In this document: positions 31,801 to 42,549 of the stretch, piece after piece
How positions within the stretch are numbered: the first letter of the stretch is position 1
Layout: every line of letters begins with the position of its first letter
Position numbers and translations under genes: made by a program
NCBI GenBank assembly: GCA_963576475.1
Contig: OY754965.1
Span: 2,301,501-2,365,500 of the forward strand
Direction: 5' to 3'
From: Molanna angustata
Taxonomy: Eukaryota > Arthropoda > Insecta > Trichoptera > Molannidae
Length of the DNA: 64,000 bases
The notes under the pieces: generated by a model
Databases searched by the model: none
Seen by the model: the letters and a program-made list of their open reading frames with translations, nothing else
What the model was told of the DNA's origin: nothing

Positions 31801-32544
31801 ATCCAATTCAGTGGAAAAGTTCTTCCAATTTAGACCTTTAGTGCGGAATTTTAATGCTGGAACAGAGGTTGAAGATTTATTTTTTGATAGTTTATTAAAT
31901 TTAATAATAATCGGAAAGTGGTCACTGGAGCGAGGATCATTTAGTACAGTCCATGAAAGTTTTGAAGCTAACTCATTGGAACAAAGAGATAGGTCGATGG
32001 CACTCTTTCTTTGGTGAGGGGGGGTGATACGGGTTGGAGAACCGTCATTAAGAAAACATAATTTGTTGACGTCTATGAATTCTATGACATTATTGCCAGA
32101 CCTGTTATTAGTTTCACTACCCCATGAGAAGGAATGTGCATTAAAATCGCCTAAAATTAAATACGGGGGTGGAAGATTTGAAAGCAAGATAGACCAATCT
32201 TTTTCATAAAAGATTGATGTTGGAGGGATGTATAAAGAAATTACAGTGATATTGGAAATAATGGCTGAAACAATCTGACATTCACCGGGAGGACGATTAA
32301 ATGATAATTGTTTGAAAGTGATAGAGTTATGAATAAGTAGCGCTGCGCCTCCCTTTCCATCCAAGCGATCATCTCTGATGCATTGATATCCGCGTACGTG
32401 GACCAGGGCAGAAGGCTTGAGCCATGTTTCAGAAATTGCAGCTACGGAAATGGAGTGGCTTTCTAGTAGTTGGATAAGATCTGATTTATTTGGTGATAGG
32501 CTTCTAATGTTCCACTGTAGAATTCTGTTTATTTGGGGAGCCAT
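28846..32544 (-). pseudogene. LINE ORF2: endonuclease, reverse transcriptase, RNase H
   Basis: It starts MAPQINRILQWNIRSLSP. Residues 1-220 are an AP endonuclease with catalytic motifs QWNIRSL, ISETWL, GDFNAHSFSWG and SDHFPI. The reverse transcriptase follows, with SSYRPIALSS, FLDISSAYDDV (in a shifted frame, near 30830), LWRGLPQGSVISP and the catalytic YFADD (near 30610). RNase H lies at about residues 948-1075 with its acidic residues in YTDGSK, SAECFAIEQAL, ILSDSLSAL and GNETADLLAK. A C-terminal CECG...DHMFFNC motif (about 29030-29060) is typical of the group. The frame is lost at about 30902, shifts again near 30760 and 30713, and then returns to the original frame, consistent with three one-base deletions. 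The full protein would be about 1,233 residues. It copies element RNA into DNA at a nicked target site. Confidence 0.9.
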
Positions 32545-33982
32545 GGTTAAGAAGAGAGATAAGGGGGGAAAGATAATCAGCAGCGTTGTTCGGTAAATTG
32601 TTGTTGTTGCATAAAACTGTTATAAGAAGTGAAATAAGTGTTTGTATAAAGGAGGAATTATCATTGTTCAAAATATTAGAAAGTAGGGTTGAAGTAGAAG
32701 GAGAAGAATGGCTATGATCATAATTTAGAGCACAACCGTTGGGTGACTGGCTTTTACTATTACCATTAGGATTAAGCACGAAGGAATTGTGTAAGTTTTT
32801 GTCGAAGGTTGAGTGAAAAGTTGGTTTAGGGTTGACTGGTTTGAAGATAGTTTTATGATAGGAAGTGGAAGCTGGTGGAGGAGATTGATAGGAGGTGGGA
32901 GTATTATTATTGGTGATTAGAGAAGGATTCGTAGATGCGATTTCAGCAAACGATTTTTTCGCTGGAGGAAACAGTTTTGATGCCTGAAAGTATGATGTAT
33001 TGTTGGTAGCCATAGATTCTTTAATATTTTTTTGTCTCATCAATTCCGGACAAAGTGAGCTAATTGCTTTATGGTTTCCTGTACAATTTATACATTTAGG
33101 ATCATCAGGATTAGGACAATCTTCCGACGAATGGTCATCGCCACAGTTGAAGCAACGTTGCGGCGAACGACACATTGGCTTTGAGTGACCGAATCTACAG
33201 CAGTTGAAGCACTGTAAAGTTGGGTACTTATAAATTTCGACAGGGATGGAATTGTAAAACAGATAAATATGAGATGGAAGAATTTGACCTGAAAAAGTTA
33301 CAACTACTGACTGAGATGGTTTCCATGTAATGACATTATTTAAATTTTCTTTATAATTCAGACGCCTCACTTTTACAACACTTCCAGCTCCCAGTGAGAC
33401 ATTTAAGGCTTCCAATATTTCGAGCTCGGTAAGATCTGTAGAAATGCCTCTAACAAGGCCCATGCGGATTAAATTAAATGTAGGTATAAAAGCCTTGTAC
33501 ATGCCATTTGTAAGTTTTTCTATATTTAAGACAAAATCATTGGCGAATTTATAGCTTTTAAATTCTAAGCGTATTTTATGCCTTCCTTCTGATTTTATTG
33601 AGCCATTTATAATGCCGCGAATAAAATTGTTTCCAAAAACAAACTTTCCGAAATCTAAAGGGTTTATTATTTTTCCTTGTTCTATTCTCTGTACATATAC
33701 TATAAAAGGAGCACTTGACTTTTCTCAGTAAAGAAGATGGGGATCGATAGTAGGGAGCGAATTATGTATGGAATTATTTTGCAATGAAGTTGTGGGCGTA
33801 TTTTGCTTTAAAAGTTTTGAATTTTGGTCTTTGTTAGAAAGAACTGTGCGAGATTTTCGTTTTCTATTTGATAGAACAAGAGAAATTTGGCTAGTATCCG
33901 ATTCCGACAATCTATCAATGTCATCGATCGACAAATTATCGGACTCAGGCGGAGGATCTGGAGGTTTGGTTATTTCCTCCAT
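32504..33982 (-). pseudogene. LINE ORF1 (gag-like, zinc-knuckle RNA-binding protein)
   Basis: The probable start is MEEITKPPDPPPE at 33982 (an upstream ATG at 34039 is possible). The protein would be about 492 residues. An in-frame TGA at 33725-33727, after IDPHLLY, interrupts it, and the same frame continues as EKSSAPFIVYVQR to a stop at 32504. From about residue 258 there are three Cys-His knuckles in a row: CFNCCRFGHSKPMC, CFNCGDDHSSEDC and CINCTGNHKAISSLC. A Ser/Asn/Pro-rich tail follows. ORF1 proteins of this group coat the element RNA. The last 41 bp overlap the start of ORF2 in another frame, suggesting coupled reinitiation. Confidence 0.87.
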
Positions 33983-34188
33983 CTTACAACATACACAATT
34001 AACTATTTGCAACAAAAAATATATAGTATAATACAACAAACAAGATATAAATTAAAATTAAGATAATCTATTGAGAAAAAATGAAACAAAAAATCTTAGC
34101 TGTCAGTTGAACAGGTAGGTAGATATTATTGTCGTCCGTATAGCACAGAAACCACAACCACTCACAAACACTGCACGATTCGAACTGC

Positions 34189-34200
34189 TATTATGTTATT
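34189..34200. repeat. Target-site duplication, 5' side of LINE
   Basis: Exact match (TATTATGTTATT) to 28710-28721. Confidence 0.85.
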
Positions 34201-34224
34201 GCAAGCTAGTAATATGAGGGATTT

Positions 34225-34465
34225 TCAATCCTACTATTTTTCGTCTTCTTCTTCGTTTAGTAGACCTAGTTGGTCTGTTCTTCAGAAACTATGCCTCCTG
34301 GGATGACGAAGTCCAACTATCCTTTCATTTCTTGGGCGGTCTTCTTGGTAGGCGGCGGCCAGAGGGGATTTCATTCGCCGCTAAATACGCAAGTCTATCA
34401 CTGTCCATCCTGGCTACGTGGTCCCTCCAAATCTGTCTTCTGGATCTGCTCCTCCCAACGATTAA
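34225..34465 (-). mobile_element. LINE pol C-terminus and 3' end relic (GRPPK type)
   Basis: On the minus strand a frame reads RQIWRDHVARMDSDRLAYLA, then GRRLPRRPPKK, KDSWTSSSQE and a GAAGAAGAAGAC tail (plus strand GTCTTCTTCTTCG at 34243). It matches relics at 47440-47580 and 50390-50545 and the satellite unit at 41440-42330. It is interrupted by at least one stop. Confidence 0.65.
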
Positions 34466-34469
34466 AAAT

Positions 34470-35880
34470 GAACATTGATCATTGGTTAAAAATGTCACTC
34501 CTTGATATTATATAGTTTTTCTTTCTATTCCGGTGTCACTCTATGACGAGCATTGTCAGAATAATAAGGTCATGATAAATTTTTTTTTTATTATTATAAT
34601 AATATGTCATTCTACTTTTTATTGTGTTTAAAATTTGTAGCTCATTAAAATTAAGTATCAATTCATGATAAAACAAATATCCATCTTTCAGTATAAATAC
34701 TATTAATTAAATATTACGTTATCATCAGTTTTTTTCTGTGATTCCACGGTTCTCGATTCTCTTCGTCAGGTGAGTATGATGCATTCAATACAACGTATGA
34801 ATTCTCTGTCTAATCTATACAAAAATAATTTCCTTCCATTGTCTTTTGTATAGATCTCATCCCGTGCACGGAAGATTATAATTTGCATTACGTAATAATC
34901 ACTCAACTGAGTCGATTCAATTTTTATTTCAATAACAACTACATATTTGAAAACACGATATACCATTTTCATGGAAACTCTGATTTGTACAAATCTATGT
35001 CTTTGGTTTATTTTATATAAATAGAAATTTAAATAACTCGATTTAGTGTATAATTTTCATCCTCCACAATCACACAATGTGCTAAAACGTTTAGCAGATC
35101 AAAAAAGTAGTCTGTGTTTATATACTAAATTAGTTTATTTAGCTCGAAGTTATATTCTTTGTTCCTTTTGATACAAAAAAAAACAGAAATAAAAAAGATA
35201 CTATGATATGATCAATTGATAAGTTCAGCTTGTAAATTTACTAATAAATCCTTCGTTTGTTATAATATCACATAGGTATATAATATCATATTTGTTCATG
35301 TTGGATTTGCCAAAGAGCAGTAAGTGAATTATGTATACGAAATAATGACTGCTTGTATAATAATATGTACTTAGCGTAGAAATTCCTTAGAATGATCAAA
35401 TAAATAAACGAATTCGCAAAATGATGACATTAGGAATATTTTGTCATTTTGCATAGATACACTCTTGGTAACAGACCCGAACAAAACATGGACAGACTGT
35501 AAAGTTAATTGTTAACAATTGGATACACTGTCTGGCATACATAGGTACAACAACAATTTATTTTTCCAACTGTTACATGTGCCTATGTCTATCTATCTAT
35601 ATTGATTTACCATGCATTCAATAAAGGTGAATTCTGTAATGACTGCTCACAAATTCCGTCTTTATTGTGTTCCGATTGAGCTGTTGCTGATTGTGATTGC
35701 AAAAAGATGAACGAAAATTGATTGCCATTTTAGCGAATTAAAATTTTATTATAAAATGCTCACAAATCAATTGATATTGTATGCAGATATATAAGAATTG
35801 TCGATCGGCAAATTAAACATTATTGATATTATAGTAAATACTTTGTAAAAATTCGGCAGAGTGACCTTGTTTAGTTCGGT
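34470..35880. other. No gene seen
   Basis: AT-rich DNA with chance reading frames only; no repeat family from elsewhere in the window was recognised. Confidence 0.5.
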
Positions 35881-35899
35881 ACGGGATTCTTAATCTAAT

Positions 35900-36230
35900 C
35901 ACCGAGCCCTTTTATCTGCCCATAACCATCCTACGTGGAAGCGTTGAGGAATTGAGTGCTTAGTCATGAAGTCAAGGAGGATGAAGAATTTCAAATTGAT
36001 TGGTCCATTAAGTAAACCTTGGGGAACTCCTTCGATCCCATAGTCATTTATTTATTTTGATTTGTTTGCTGTTTTTTTTATGGAAAGGAACGCGATGTTT
36101 AATATTTTCTAAGAAAATTTCTGATACCAGTTAAAATTATAAATAAGTAGTATGAATTAATTGGTCCAATGAGCAAACCTTGAGGAACCTTATCGTCCTC
36201 ATCGATCTCATATTAATTTAATTTTTCTTT
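35900..36230 (-). mobile_element. Possible duplicated reverse-transcriptase relic
   Basis: On the minus strand two segments about 165 bp apart encode versions of the RT motif G-V-P-Q-G-x-L-x-G-P: YGIEGVPQGLLNGPIN (about 36000-36050) and DDKVPQGLLIGPIN (about 36165-36205). The surrounding frames are broken. If correct, this is a very old jockey- or CR1-type fragment duplicated locally. Confidence 0.35.
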
Positions 36231-38835
36231 CAACCAACGTAGTACTATTTAAACAACGGTGCATAGCAATAATTATAAGAATGAAGGTAGTTGTTTTAAT
36301 TCTAATAATATAGAAAATGCTGAATCAAATAGGTACTCATAAATGATTAAAATAAAATATAATAATATTAATTTTCAAATTTATATTACAACTTACAATA
36401 TTAACTATGCAAGAGATGTTAACGCGTCTATTTAGAATGCATTCCGTGGCCTTATTTTCGTTTTTTTTAGTAATGACTTAACAAATTCAACTTTCTATCG
36501 ATCGTCCACGTTCATTGGATCAAACGAGAGATTAAAATTTGATTGAATCGACATTTGCGAAATATATGATAATGTATGCGAAACCCGATCTGTCTAACGA
36601 CCGTTGCCCCTTTTTGGCATACAGAATAAATACTTATTTTTTATACCATCGTTTTAGCTGCTTCGGGTTATTTTTATGACTACATCAAAATAACTGCATC
36701 TGTAATATCCAATATCAATATATCTATACCAATTAAATTCAAAGGAAATCTCCTTTGGAAAAAATAAAGATAACGCGATATTTAAATATTATTTGACATC
36801 GATGCAAGAGTAAATTATAAATTATAAACAACCGATGGAGAAAACTACATATAAAAATATTTAATGCATAATGGACAAAATAGTGTGAAACTATACTTTA
36901 GTTTAAAATGTAGAGCAATTCTTGAAAACATCATATAGATGCTGTTAGTTTCTACGAAATAAAATAAAATAAATAAAGGGAGATTTGTAATGAATTATTC
37001 ATTCAAGAAATTAGAAAACAACATTGATTGCCTTGAAAATAACAAGAAAACAAAATGCAAAACAAAAGCAGAGATTGATAAGATTAATCATTCAGGTATC
37101 CAGTTTTCGTAGATAGTATAGGTTTATAAACAAATAAAGTTTCAATTTCAACAGATACTATTAAATTTGCAATTGTATCTGATTGCATCGAAGCAATTTG
37201 TGTCATTAACCATTTGAATCAATAAATTGTTACTGAAATACTTGTGAGATCATGAAAACAAAGGTTTCCATAAATATTTTATAGGTACCTACCTGCGCCT
37301 GATGCATGTGTACCTTTCGAACCTATGGATCTAAGTAGTTTTGCTAAGTATCACTTTTATGAAGTATGTGTTTATTTACTTACTTGGTAATAAAAATTCC
37401 TATAATTTATTGTTGCTTGTTTCCGAGGCAAAGCGTGTAATAATATGATAACAGACGATATTACTCATGGTGTCTAGGTTTTTTCGCAAGAAAGTCTTTA
37501 TACTCTATCTTTGCATTATATCGAATACATATTCGGCTCGTCATTTAAGCTTATGTTGTTCCCCACTTCATTATCATGCCATCCATTTTGTAGACAACCT
37601 ATGCTTTTCGCCCCATTTCTTTCAGATTTTGAATGAACAAGTCAATGAAATAAGTTCACGTTATATCCTCGAACGCCCCTAGGCCCTCTGGATTCGTTAG
37701 GATAACATAAAAACTGTAAATCTAAAGACCGCTGAACGTCCCTGTAAAAAAGCAAATGCTGTAAGTGAACTAAATCGGTCGAAGCAGAATTGTTCAAGTC
37801 CAGATCTGCTGGATTTCCAGAGATAAAAGAAGAGAAATATTGATTTTAAACCAGCATTATTGTTTCATAATTAACGCTTTTTTCTCATCGCCACTACTCA
37901 GCTACTGACCCTGACCCACAGGTACCACAGCCAATATTTTTAGATATTCATTTTCTTCGCCTGACTTCTTTCGCTTTTGTAGTCAAACTATATGTTTATT
38001 CTTTTATTTTACTCAAATAAGTATGTTTTTTGATATTTATTACATGTCATGTTGTAAGACCATAAAAAGGAGACAGCTGACATTGTCCAATTTGCGGGTT
38101 GTAGATGACAGCAGATAGACCAAGATAGAAGAGGCCATGTCTAGCAGTGGAACGAACGTGGCCAAGACTAAGTAAGTAGGTACCTAATACATGTCTCGTT
38201 TTGGTCGACCACTGCAATTTTTATGTTACGAGTCAGTTTAGGAAACTGACTCCACCCGAAATCAACTTAAAGATATCTTTATTTTTCATCAAGCCAGCAA
38301 ATTCCTAAACATCAGTTGGTGAGATAAAAGCAGAACATCACATTGAAACTTTGAAGTTCTCTGTTCTTTGGTATTTGAATAACATGGTGACCACGCAAGG
38401 TCTCATCTTATGATTTTACAATGTGTATTTTGCATGATGGAGCATCTCAAATATAATGATGTTGATTGTTTGCGTATTGTATCATCGTTTGTTTCACAAA
38501 CAAAAGAATTCAATTTATTGACTCGTATTATTTTATTTTTATTTGTTTTATCATGAAGACGTAATACTTTCATGAAGAGACTAATTAAAATAAAGGTATC
38601 CTCTATTCTCGTACTTGGCTATTTAATTGTTTTTGTAACAATCCAAGCTAGTATTCAATCAATCCAAATTAATGAGTATTAAGAATGAAATATCTCAAGA
38701 CTATTAGAAAATTTCATAGCTCCCGTGTTCCATCGCGTAAATTATTTTATGTAATATAAGAGAGATAAACGTTAAACTGGAATTTCTGATATTATAGTTC
38801 ATGTGACTAAATTATTGTAGCGATGTGATGTAGGT
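36231..38835. other. No gene seen
   Basis: 2.6 kb of AT-rich sequence with few repeats. The frame at 37467-37682 (71 codons) has no recognisable motif and is probably chance. Confidence 0.5.
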
Positions 38836-38839
38836 AGAT

Positions 38840-39345
38840 ATGGCCAGACAGATTGACGCCTGATGGAAATCCAGAATACAAAAATAGAAGCCATGGAAGA
38901 TATAGTTGAGAAGTTTTGGTACACTCATTATAAGATGACCAAGCGACATTTTCCAGTTATCTGGAAGAACCTGGACACAGAGGGGACAATATAGAAACGA
39001 ATGGAAGCAGATAGAGAAGGCCTGTATCCAGCAGTGTAGGAAAAAAGCTAAGGAAAGATAATGAAAAATCCGGTATGACCGACACTCAAATGAACATTAT
39101 TGGGGAGAACACAGGAGTAGCGGATGTTGTCAAAAGAATAGCGGAGGCGAAGTGGCGGTGGCCTGGTAAAGTGTCTCCGATGTCCAACCGGACCCAGAAA
39201 CGTGAGACAGTCTCAGAACAGATGGATCAACGACGTCAAAAGGGTGACGGGTCCAGGATGTTGGAAGGTGAGACAAGAGAGACACCACTCTAAGGCCTTT
39301 GTCCAATCCTGGACTCAAGAAGAGACTGCATGGGTAAGGTAAGGT
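38840..39345 (+). mobile_element. Two RTE-like LINE pol C-terminal relics in tandem
   Basis: The first (about 38840-39040) ends with a frame reading YRNEWKQIEKACIQQC, like the closing W..LEEAF.QQW of RTE pol. The second (39075-39345) reads NTGVADVVKRIAEAKWRWPG, the K-W-R-W-A-G-H-V region of the same protein family, then loses frame. Both are multiply disrupted. Confidence 0.6.
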
Positions 39346-39362
39346 ACGAACGAACTAATTAA

Positions 39363-39927
39363 CTCAGTGTCATTCATAAACGTGGCTCAAATATTGAAAT
39401 GTGATTGAACTACAATTTGATCCCTTTTCCTGTTTATAAACATGGATCAAGAGTTAAATCGTGATTCAACTCAAATGTCAAATTGAGCCGGCGACGGGGG
39501 TAGTTTAACATTGACATTACACATTTTTTAAGTACCTACCTATGACCAAAAGGTATAAGAAAAATATATAAAAAGCGATTAAATTCATTAAAAATTTCGA
39601 ATGACTTTGAATTCTAACAAAAATATAACAAAATATACAAAAATATTGAACGTCAAAAGGTGCAATAGCTAGAATTTAACAGAACTATCGTGTGGAAGGG
39701 ACGTGTTCCGTGCTGCGCATACTGTTATATGTTCATAACAACCAACTTAACACAGCTAAATTCGGTGCTGTCGTATGAAATAGAGCTCAAAATCGAGATC
39801 AACTGAACTAGGGTTAAAACATTTTTATAAATAAGGTTTCAGTTAAAAATGGGACAATGCTTTGAACCGGGTTCAACTGAACCGTGATTCAACCACGATT
39901 CAAGGAACTTTTGTAAATGACACTGAG
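39363..39927. mobile_element. MITE, 565 bp, with TIRs of about 50 bp
   Basis: The left end CTCAGTGTCATTCATAAACG and the reverse-complemented right end CTCAGTGTCATTTACAAAAG are clear inverted repeats, and similarity continues inward (GTGATTGAAC / GTTGAATCACG). A second internal copy of the left motif (TTTATAAACATGGATCAAG, GTGATTCAACTC) lies at about 39430-39480. No gene. Target duplication uncertain (TTA at left). Confidence 0.65.
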
Positions 39928-40475
39928 AGTGTTTAGAGTAAAACTTGAAAGATTCCGCAAGTTGATTTCGATTGAATACTTATAAGAAATAGGTAGGTAT
40001 CGTGAGATAGTACAATCTCAGCTATCAAATGCGGCATTTCATTAATAGTATAGTTGTCTACCCCAGTTGGTCAAGGCCTTAGTCTAGGTATAGTTATATT
40101 GTCTGCTACACTACTGATGATGGTCAGCTAAGGTCAATAAAAATATTCTACATATATACTTGTTCATTGATTGAATAAACTATAAATATGAGCATTACAC
40201 AAATACTTAGTATAAAACTGATATTAATTGTACATTGTTATTAATTTATTATTGTATCAACTGAAATACATCTTGTAATAGATGTGAAATTTATGAAATA
40301 GATGTTGACTCACTTCATCTGTTATTGACACTTACAGGCGCTACCGAGATTGTATTGTCAACAATTTCTTAATTTATTTAGTTTCTCTGTCGACAATTCT
40401 TTAATTAATAAGATCGATGTATTTGATGTTAATTTTTTCGTAGTCCATTATCTAAAGTAATAAAGCAATCAAAAT
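39928..40475. other. No gene seen
   Basis: AT-rich spacer between the MITE and the GT tract. Confidence 0.5.
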
Positions 40476-40480
40476 GTTAG

Positions 40481-40568
<88 letters not shown>
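40481..40568 (+). repeat. GT microsatellite
   Basis: About 88 bp of GT with one ATGTG interruption, followed by TTGTCTCACGCCTTCTGAAA. The flank resembles sequence seen after GT tracts in insect Helitron-like repeats, but no element boundary could be set. Confidence 0.85.
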
Positions 40569-40570
<2 letters not shown>

Positions 40571-41435
40571 TCTCACGCCTTCTGAAAAACCAAGAGCATC
40601 TAAAAATCTAATTTATGTGCGAACGTGTACCTGTATACCTGATGCAGTGTCACGCTAAAAATAATGCGATAAAAATGCTGAATTTTAAAAATATTTCAAT
40701 AATTATTTTTTTCATACAAAATTTTCCAAGTCGTATCTGTCAAAAAAGTGTACATTTTGCACGCAAATATCTGTTAGTTTAAAAGTTAGAAGTACGTATT
40801 TACACGAAGAAAATATATTTTCAAGTATAACTTAGCGTTTAAGTGAAAAACATGGTGAATATTTAGTATAATTATAATGTTTAACTTATTTTTAAAGTAA
40901 GCCTTTTGTACATAAACGCCGCCATTTTAATATCTTTTCATACAATATTTCATTTTCCCACCGAATGAATATGTTCTTGAAAATAATAAACCTTTGAAAT
41001 AAATGTAATTATGAAATAATAAAATGAAACACAAGACATTACGGCAAGTTTTAAGACATATATTGTAAAAATGTGTTATTTATTAGTAAAGATATAGGCA
41101 TAATAAAATTGCATAATTTGGAAATAATATTTGATTTTTCTGACAATTTTCATTTTTATGGCATCGAATAAACCAATGTAGGTACCTACATATTCAAAAA
41201 ATGTATCCGAACCATTCGATATTACTTACGTGTTCGAATCGTTTCCATGGCTACAGAAAGATTCTGATATTCAAATAAAATTTGTTATGAATAGAATTTC
41301 TTTAGAATATTGTTGTAGGTAGGTACCTACCTATTACTATTTACTTACAAATCAACAATATACTGATTTCCTATCGGAAAATTGTATGCGATGTACTCCT
41401 AAACCGTTTGTCCGATTGCAATGAAACTTTGGTGA
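40569..41435. other. No gene seen
   Basis: AT-rich DNA. CCGTTTGTCCGATTGCAATG near 41404 resembles conserved segments of dispersed insect repeats, but no copy in this window confirms it. Confidence 0.45.
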
Positions 41436-41439
41436 ATTG

Positions 41440-42340
41440 TCGAGCGTGTGCCCGGGATGGTTTCTGGATTTAAACTTTTTTCTTATTCTTCTTCTTCTTC
41501 GTGTATTTGGTCATTTAACCTATGAAGGGGGAGTATCCTGGGAAAAGAATGTCCGACTGTCCCTCCATCTCTTCGCAGGTCTTCCAGGACGGTTTGTGGA
41601 TTTTAACTTTTTTCTTCTTCTTCTTCATCGTGTATTTGGTTATTTTACCTATGAAGGTGGACTATCCTGGGAGAAGAAGGTCCCATTTTCCGACCATCTC
41701 TTCACAGGTTTCTGGGTTTAAACTTTTTTCTTTTTTTTCTTCATCGTGTATTTGGTCATCTTACCTATGAAGATGAACTATCCTGGGAGATGAAGGTCCA
41801 ATTTTCCTTTCATCTCTTCGCAGGTTTCTGGATTTAAACTATTTTCTTCTTCTTCTTCATCGTCTATTTAGTCATTTTACCTATGAAGGTGGACTAACCT
41901 GGGAGAAGAAGGTCCAATTTTCCTTCCATCTCTTCACAGGTTTCTGGATTTAAACTTTTTTCTTCTTCTTCTTCTTCTTCTTCTTCATCGTGTATTTTTG
42001 GTCATTTTACCTATGAAGTTGGAGAATCCTGGGAGAAGAAGGTCCAACTGTCCTTCCATCTCTTAGCAGGTCTTCCAAGACGGTTTCTGGATATAAACTT
42101 TTTTCTTCTTCTTCTTCATCGTGCATTTGGTCATTTTACCTATGAAGGTGGACTATCCTGGGAGAAGAAGGTCCAATTTTCCTTCCATATCTTCGCAGGT
42201 ATCTGGATTTGAACTTTTTTCTTCTTCTTCTTCGTGTATTTAGTCATTTTACCTATGAAGGTGGAGTATCCTGGGAAAAGAAGGTCTTTTCATCTCTTCG
42301 CGGTTCTTCCAGGATGGTTTCTGGATTTAAACTTTTCTTA
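41440..42340 (-). repeat. Tandem array of LINE 3' ends, 116-142 bp unit, eight copies
   Basis: TTTCTGGATTTAAAC-like starts occur at 41461, 41593, 41709, 41825, 41941, 42083, 42200 and 42317. Each unit holds CTTCTTCTTCTTCATCGTGT, ATTTTACCTATGAAGGTGGA, CTATCCTGGGAGAAGAAGGT and CTTCCATCTCTTCGCAGG. Read on the minus strand each unit carries the last codons of a LINE pol (KRWKDSW-like) and a GAA-repeat tail, as in the single relics at 34225-34465 and 47440-47580. The longer units (132 and 142 bp) contain an extra GTCTTCCAGGACGG piece. Confidence 0.85.
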
Positions 42341-42369
42341 ACCGACTGAAGAGACGGGATGTAATTAAT

Positions 42370-42545
42370 GAAGGGAAGGGACGTAATGAGGAATTGAAGG
42401 GACGGGAGGTACTGAAGGGCTTGAAGGGACGGGAGGTGCTGAAGGGTCTGAAGCGACGGGAGGTACTGAAGGGTCTGAAGCGACGGGAGGTACTGAAGGG
42501 TCTGAAGCGACGGGAGGTACTGAAGGGTCTGAAGCGACGGGTCTT
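42370..42545 (+). repeat. Minisatellite, 27 bp unit, about six copies
   Basis: The unit CGACGGGAGGTACTGAAGGG plus TCTGAAG is exact in the last four copies and diverged in the first ones. It is much more GC-rich than its surroundings. The 27 bp period keeps a frame open (REVLKGLKR repeated), without coding context. Confidence 0.92.
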
Positions 42546-42549
42546 TTTC

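Larger units (their letters stand above)
28722..34188 (-). mobile_element. Near-complete I/R1-group LINE, about 5.47 kb
   Basis: Read on the minus strand it has a 5' UTR of about 205 bp beginning GCAGTTCGAATCG, ORF1 with zinc knuckles, and ORF2 with AP endonuclease, reverse transcriptase, RNase H and a terminal Cys-His motif. A 3' UTR of about 115 bp and a poly(A) (T run at 28721-28732) follow. Perfect 12 bp direct repeats flank it, so the 5' end is likely genuine. RNase H plus this order places it in the I group (I, R1, LOA and relatives) of non-LTR retrotransposons. One stop in ORF1 and about three single-base indels in ORF2 make it inactive but young-looking. Confidence 0.9.

Noticed and set aside
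31313..32209. Plus-strand reading frames of 60-80 codons
   Set aside because: Antisense shadows of LINE ORF2.
37467..37682. Secreted peptide (hydrophobic start followed by Cys/His-rich sequence)
   Set aside because: No conserved motif, no neighbouring exons, and the length is within chance expectation.
40481..40568. Fifth Helitron-like copy based on the GT tract
   Set aside because: Neither the CCAACTGTCGAT end nor the CATGTGTTACATG hairpin is present nearby.
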